Shown: one piece after another, positions 61,896 to 64,000 of the stretch
Numbering within the stretch: position 1 is the first letter of the stretch
How the letters are laid out: each line of letters begins with the position of its first letter
Assembly (NCBI RefSeq): GCF_002797445.1
Contig: NZ_PGEP01000001.1
Span: 2,356,501 to 2,420,500 of the forward strand
Direction: 5' to 3'
Source of the DNA: Acidovorax sp. 69
GTDB taxonomy: Bacteria; Pseudomonadota; Gammaproteobacteria; Burkholderiales; Burkholderiaceae_C
DNA: 64,000 nucleotides
Notes under the pieces: model-generated
Seen by the model: only the letters and a program-made list of their open reading frames with translations
What the model was told of the DNA's origin: nothing
Databases searched by the model: none
Made by a program: the position numbers and the translations under genes

Positions 61896-62542
61896 TATTT
61901 GATCTTGCGCAGGCGCAGGATGTGGCGGACGAACTGCTCGGAAGCCAGCTCCAGTGTGAGCAGGTAGGCGTCCACGCGGGCGCGAAAGTAGCGCCAGAAG
62001 ATCAGCGAGGGGATGGCCACGATCAGGCCAAAGGCCGTGTTGTACAGGGCGATGGAGATACCGTGTGCCAGCTGGGCCGGGTTACCGCCGCCCATGGCCT
62101 GACCCACGCCACCGCCGCCCGCCTGCGAGCCGAAGATCTCGATCATGCCGATGACGGTGCCCAAAAGACCCAGCAGCGGAGCGGCCGATGCGATGGTGGC
62201 CAGGGCCGGAAGGTATTTTTCCAGCCGGTGTGCCACGGCGCGCCCAGTGCCTTCCATGGCGGCGCGCAGGTCGGTTTCGCTGCACTGCGGGTTGCTGTTG
62301 AGGGTGCGCAGGCCGCTGGCCAGCACTTCGCCCAAGGCGGAGTTTTGCGCGAGCTGGTTGACCACGTCGGGGGTAGGAAGCGCTTTGGACGAGACCGTGA
62401 TGGCCTCGTCGAGCAATTTGGGGGGGGCGACGCGGGCCGTTTTCAGGGCCAGAAAACGTTCAAAAATCAGTGCCAGTCCCAGGACGGAACACGCGATCAG
62501 GGGCCAGATGGGCCAGCCTGCGGCTTGTATGATGGACAGCAA
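61895..62542 (-). CDS. exbB: ExbB/TolQ/MotA-family proton channel
   Basis: This 215-residue membrane protein forms the proton channel with ExbD. It has three membrane helices (about 10-30, 112-135 and 160-180). GLLGTVIGMIEIF near residue 125 and the following PAQLAHGISIALYNTAFGLIVAIPSLIF region (two adjoining motifs) are the ExbB/TolQ hallmarks. It starts with TTG, with GGAGAG upstream; no better ATG is in frame. An upstream 352-bp gap separates it from divergent xseA. Confidence 0.92.
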   Translation of the reverse strand: MLSIIQAAGWPIWPLIACSVLGLALIFERFLALKTARVAPPKLLDEAITVSSKALPTPDVVNQLAQNSALGEVLASGLRTLNSNPQCSETDLRAAMEGTGRAVAHRLEKYLPALATIASAAPLLGLLGTVIGMIEIFGSQAGGGGVGQAMGGGNPAQLAHGISIALYNTAFGLIVAIPSLIFWRYFRARVDAYLLTLELASEQFVRHILRLRKIK

Positions 62543-62894
62543 ATCTCTCTCCGCGCAGATGAAAGCAATCGGCGATTATGGCCTAGCTTGTGGGTGCCGC
62601 TGCGTCACAAACCGTTACCTTGTTGTGCGCGCGATCCGCCGCACCGTTCACCCACAAAATCTGTGGATAACTTTGTGGGCAACCCATGTCGAGAACCCCG
62701 CAAAGTGGCGCCACACCGTGCTTGCAACAGATTGATGAAAAATTGCGCAATGAAAAATACATATAAATCAATGACTTGCACGTGTACTGGTGTTTTGCGG
62801 CCGATTTTTGTTGCTTTGAAAATGACCTTTGCTGCTTCTCCTTTGCTGTGGAGTACTCGCAGGGTGTGTGCGCCGCAAACGCGCGCCGTTTCTC
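62543..62894. other. Divergent intergenic region exbB-xseA with a DnaA-box-like site
   Basis: I see no gene in these 352 bp. TGTGGATAA at 62662-62670 is a perfect DnaA box (TTATCCACA on the other strand). It is flanked by CCCACAAA (62651-62658) and TTTGTGGG (62672-62679), which pair. An AT-rich stretch (62730-62770) follows and probably holds the xseA promoter. Confidence 0.5.
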
Positions 62895-64000
62895 ATGTTT
62901 GAGCGCACAGGCCCAGCAGTGGCGCCGCGTGTATGGGAAGTTGGCGCGCTATGCCGCGCCATTGCTGATGCCCTGGAGGCGCGCTTCAATCCTGTGGCCG
63001 TGCGCGGCGAGATCACCGGCTTCTCACGCGCATCCAGCGGACATTGCTATTTTTCGATCAAGGATGCGACCGGGCAGTTGCGCTGTGCCATGTTTCGCCG
63101 CGCAGCCAGCCTGCTTGACTTTTCGCCGCGCGATGGCGAATTGGTGGAAGTGCGGGGCCGTCTTGGGGTGTATGAGGCACGCGGGGATTTGCAGTTCATT
63201 GTGGAAAGCATGCAGCGCGCCGGACAAGGGGCGCTGTTCGAGCAGTTTCTTCGCCTGAAGGCCCAACTCGATGCCGAAGGCCTTTTCGATACCGCCCGCA
63301 AGCGCCCCTTGCCCCTGCAGCCCCGGGCCATCGGTCTGGTCACATCGACCGGTGCAGCGGCGCTGCACGACGTGGTCACGGCGCTCAGGCGCCGGGTGCC
63401 GCACATCCCCGTGGTGCTGGTGCCCGCCCAGGTGCAGGGCGTGGCGGCTCCGTCGTCCCTCGTTGCCGCGCTATCAAAACTGTATCTGCTAGCGCAAGAG
63501 AGTCGTGCGCCAGGGGCAGATGGAGCCCTGATTCCGCCCATTGACGTGATTTTGCTGGTGCGCGGAGGTGGCTCCATCGAAGACCTGTGGGCCTTCAACG
63601 ACGAGCGCCTGGCGCGCATGATCGTACAAAGCCCGGTGCCGCTGGTCAGCGGTGTGGGGCACGAGACAGACTTCACCATCGCCGACTTTTGCTCCGACCT
63701 GCGCGCCCCGACGCCCACGGCGGCGGCCGAATTGGTGGCCCAGCCCCGCGATGTGTGGCTGGGTGCGCTGGGCCTGCTGGCCGGCCGCATTGGCGACGGT
63801 GTGCAGCGCCAGCTCGACATACGCCACCAGCGGGTGGATCAGGCCGCCGCGCGCCTGGGCCGCCCTTCGGGTCTGGTGGCCCGCCAACAGATGCAACTGG
63901 CCCGCCTGGCGCAGCGTATGCGCCACGGCGTGCTCCTGAAAATGCAGCGGCTAGCGCAATATCAACAAGCGCTGGAGGCCAATTTGCCTCAAAAATTGCA
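62895..64000 (+). CDS. xseA: Exodeoxyribonuclease VII large subunit (partial)
   Basis: It degrades single-stranded DNA into acid-soluble pieces with XseB. The visible 368 codons include the OB-fold domain (ALEARFNPVAVRGEITGFSR; GHCYFSIKDATGQLRCAMFR) and the catalytic core (AIGLVTSTGAAALHDVVTAL; LLVRGGGSIEDLWAFNDERL; SGVGHETDFTIADFCSDLRA). The start of the C-terminal coiled coil follows. The gene runs off the window. Two segments carry the dispersed palindromic element in frame, one just before the RGGGS motif and one in the coiled coil. The ATG at 62895 gives the usual N-terminus. Confidence 0.94.
   Translation, partial: MFERTGPAVAPRVWEVGALCRAIADALEARFNPVAVRGEITGFSRASSGHCYFSIKDATGQLRCAMFRRAASLLDFSPRDGELVEVRGRLGVYEARGDLQFIVESMQRAGQGALFEQFLRLKAQLDAEGLFDTARKRPLPLQPRAIGLVTSTGAAALHDVVTALRRRVPHIPVVLVPAQVQGVAAPSSLVAALSKLYLLAQESRAPGADGALIPPIDVILLVRGGGSIEDLWAFNDERLARMIVQSPVPLVSGVGHETDFTIADFCSDLRAPTPTAAAELVAQPRDVWLGALGLLAGRIGDGVQRQLDIRHQRVDQAAARLGRPSGLVARQQMQLARLAQRMRHGVLLKMQRLAQYQQALEANLPQKL
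63468..63520 (+). repeat. Dispersed palindromic element inside xseA, first copy
   Basis: GCTATCAAAACTGTATCTGC then TAGCGCAAGAG matches the left and central parts of the family; the right arm is degenerate. It encodes LSKLYLLAQES in a loop that I recall as shorter in other XseA proteins. Confidence 0.55.
63941..64000 (+). repeat. Dispersed palindromic element inside xseA, second copy
   Basis: GGCTAGCGCAATATCAACAA is followed by GCGCTGGAGGCCAATTTGCC. It has the AGCGC/AAGCGCT hairpin, the AGGCC trailer and the AATTT end, and encodes RLAQYQQALEANLPQKL within the predicted coiled coil. Confidence 0.65.

Overview
The window is about 64 kb of GC-rich chromosome. Gene content and gene order point to a betaproteobacterium of the Comamonadaceae, most like Acidovorax. 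The markers for this are the purD-hemF-rsfS-rlmH-maf-rng block, the lptF/pepA-holC block, a kdsB-Trm112-lpxK-exbD-exbB block, a LivJ-type binding protein, and tight operons with ATGA and TGATG overlaps. I see no rRNA or tRNA gene, CRISPR array or prophage. Taxonomy is inferred from memory of gene order, not from a search.

Layout. 1-2.5 kb: the end of one gene, an unrecognised gene, and a ParD-like antitoxin gene overlapping map. 2.8-4.8 kb: a membrane diguanylate cyclase and a DUF1569-type protein. 5.0-10.2 kb: a HlyD / RbbA-like / YhhJ-like ABC export operon. 10.2-21.2 kb: a nucleobase and nucleoside salvage region on the minus strand. It holds a CodA-like deaminase, a NupQ/NupP/NupO-BmpA importer, a lipoprotein nucleoside phosphorylase-like protein and upp, followed by a threonine dehydratase-type enzyme and a crotonase. 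21.4-23.9 kb: a glycine-rich membrane protein and a YjgR ATPase. 24.0-31.2 kb: yebC, purD, hemF, rsfS, rlmH, maf, rng. 31.2-32.9 kb: a GST divergent from a WYL regulator. 32.9-41.4 kb: a complete kdp potassium system (KdpE, D, C, B, A, F) headed by a 35-residue membrane ORF. 41.7-46.2 kb: an EamA transporter, a low-GC orphan gene, an aminotransferase, cysB and cbiX. 46.2-52.2 kb: lptG, lptF, then pepA (frameshifted), holC, a DUF2486-like gene and livJ. 52.2-53.6 kb: an intact IS3-family element. 53.7-58.3 kb: a hydroxyacid dehydrogenase, an unknown gene, lexA, an asparaginase and two small exported or membrane proteins. 58.4-64 kb: adk, kdsB, Trm112, lpxK (frameshifted), exbD, exbB and the start of xseA.

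The most unusual signal is a dispersed palindromic element of about 50-60 bp. Its parts are a small hairpin of type GCTAT..ATAGC, a larger hairpin of type AGCGCTT..AAGCGCT, and an AGGCC trailer. It recurs in at least seven intergenic sites, twice supplies the stop codon of a gene, and appears in frame inside lpxK, xseA (twice) and probably the asparaginase gene. Other observations worth following are:
- a 165-bp MITE-like element with 20-bp inverted ends;
- single-base deficits in G/C homopolymers that break pepA and lpxK;
- an RsfS protein with a long histone-H1-like tail;
- absence of nadD from its expected place;
- helically phased direct repeats upstream of kdp;
- a palindrome covering a leaderless-looking promoter of the parD-like/map pair;
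- tandem LexA-like boxes shared by lexA and the asparaginase gene.
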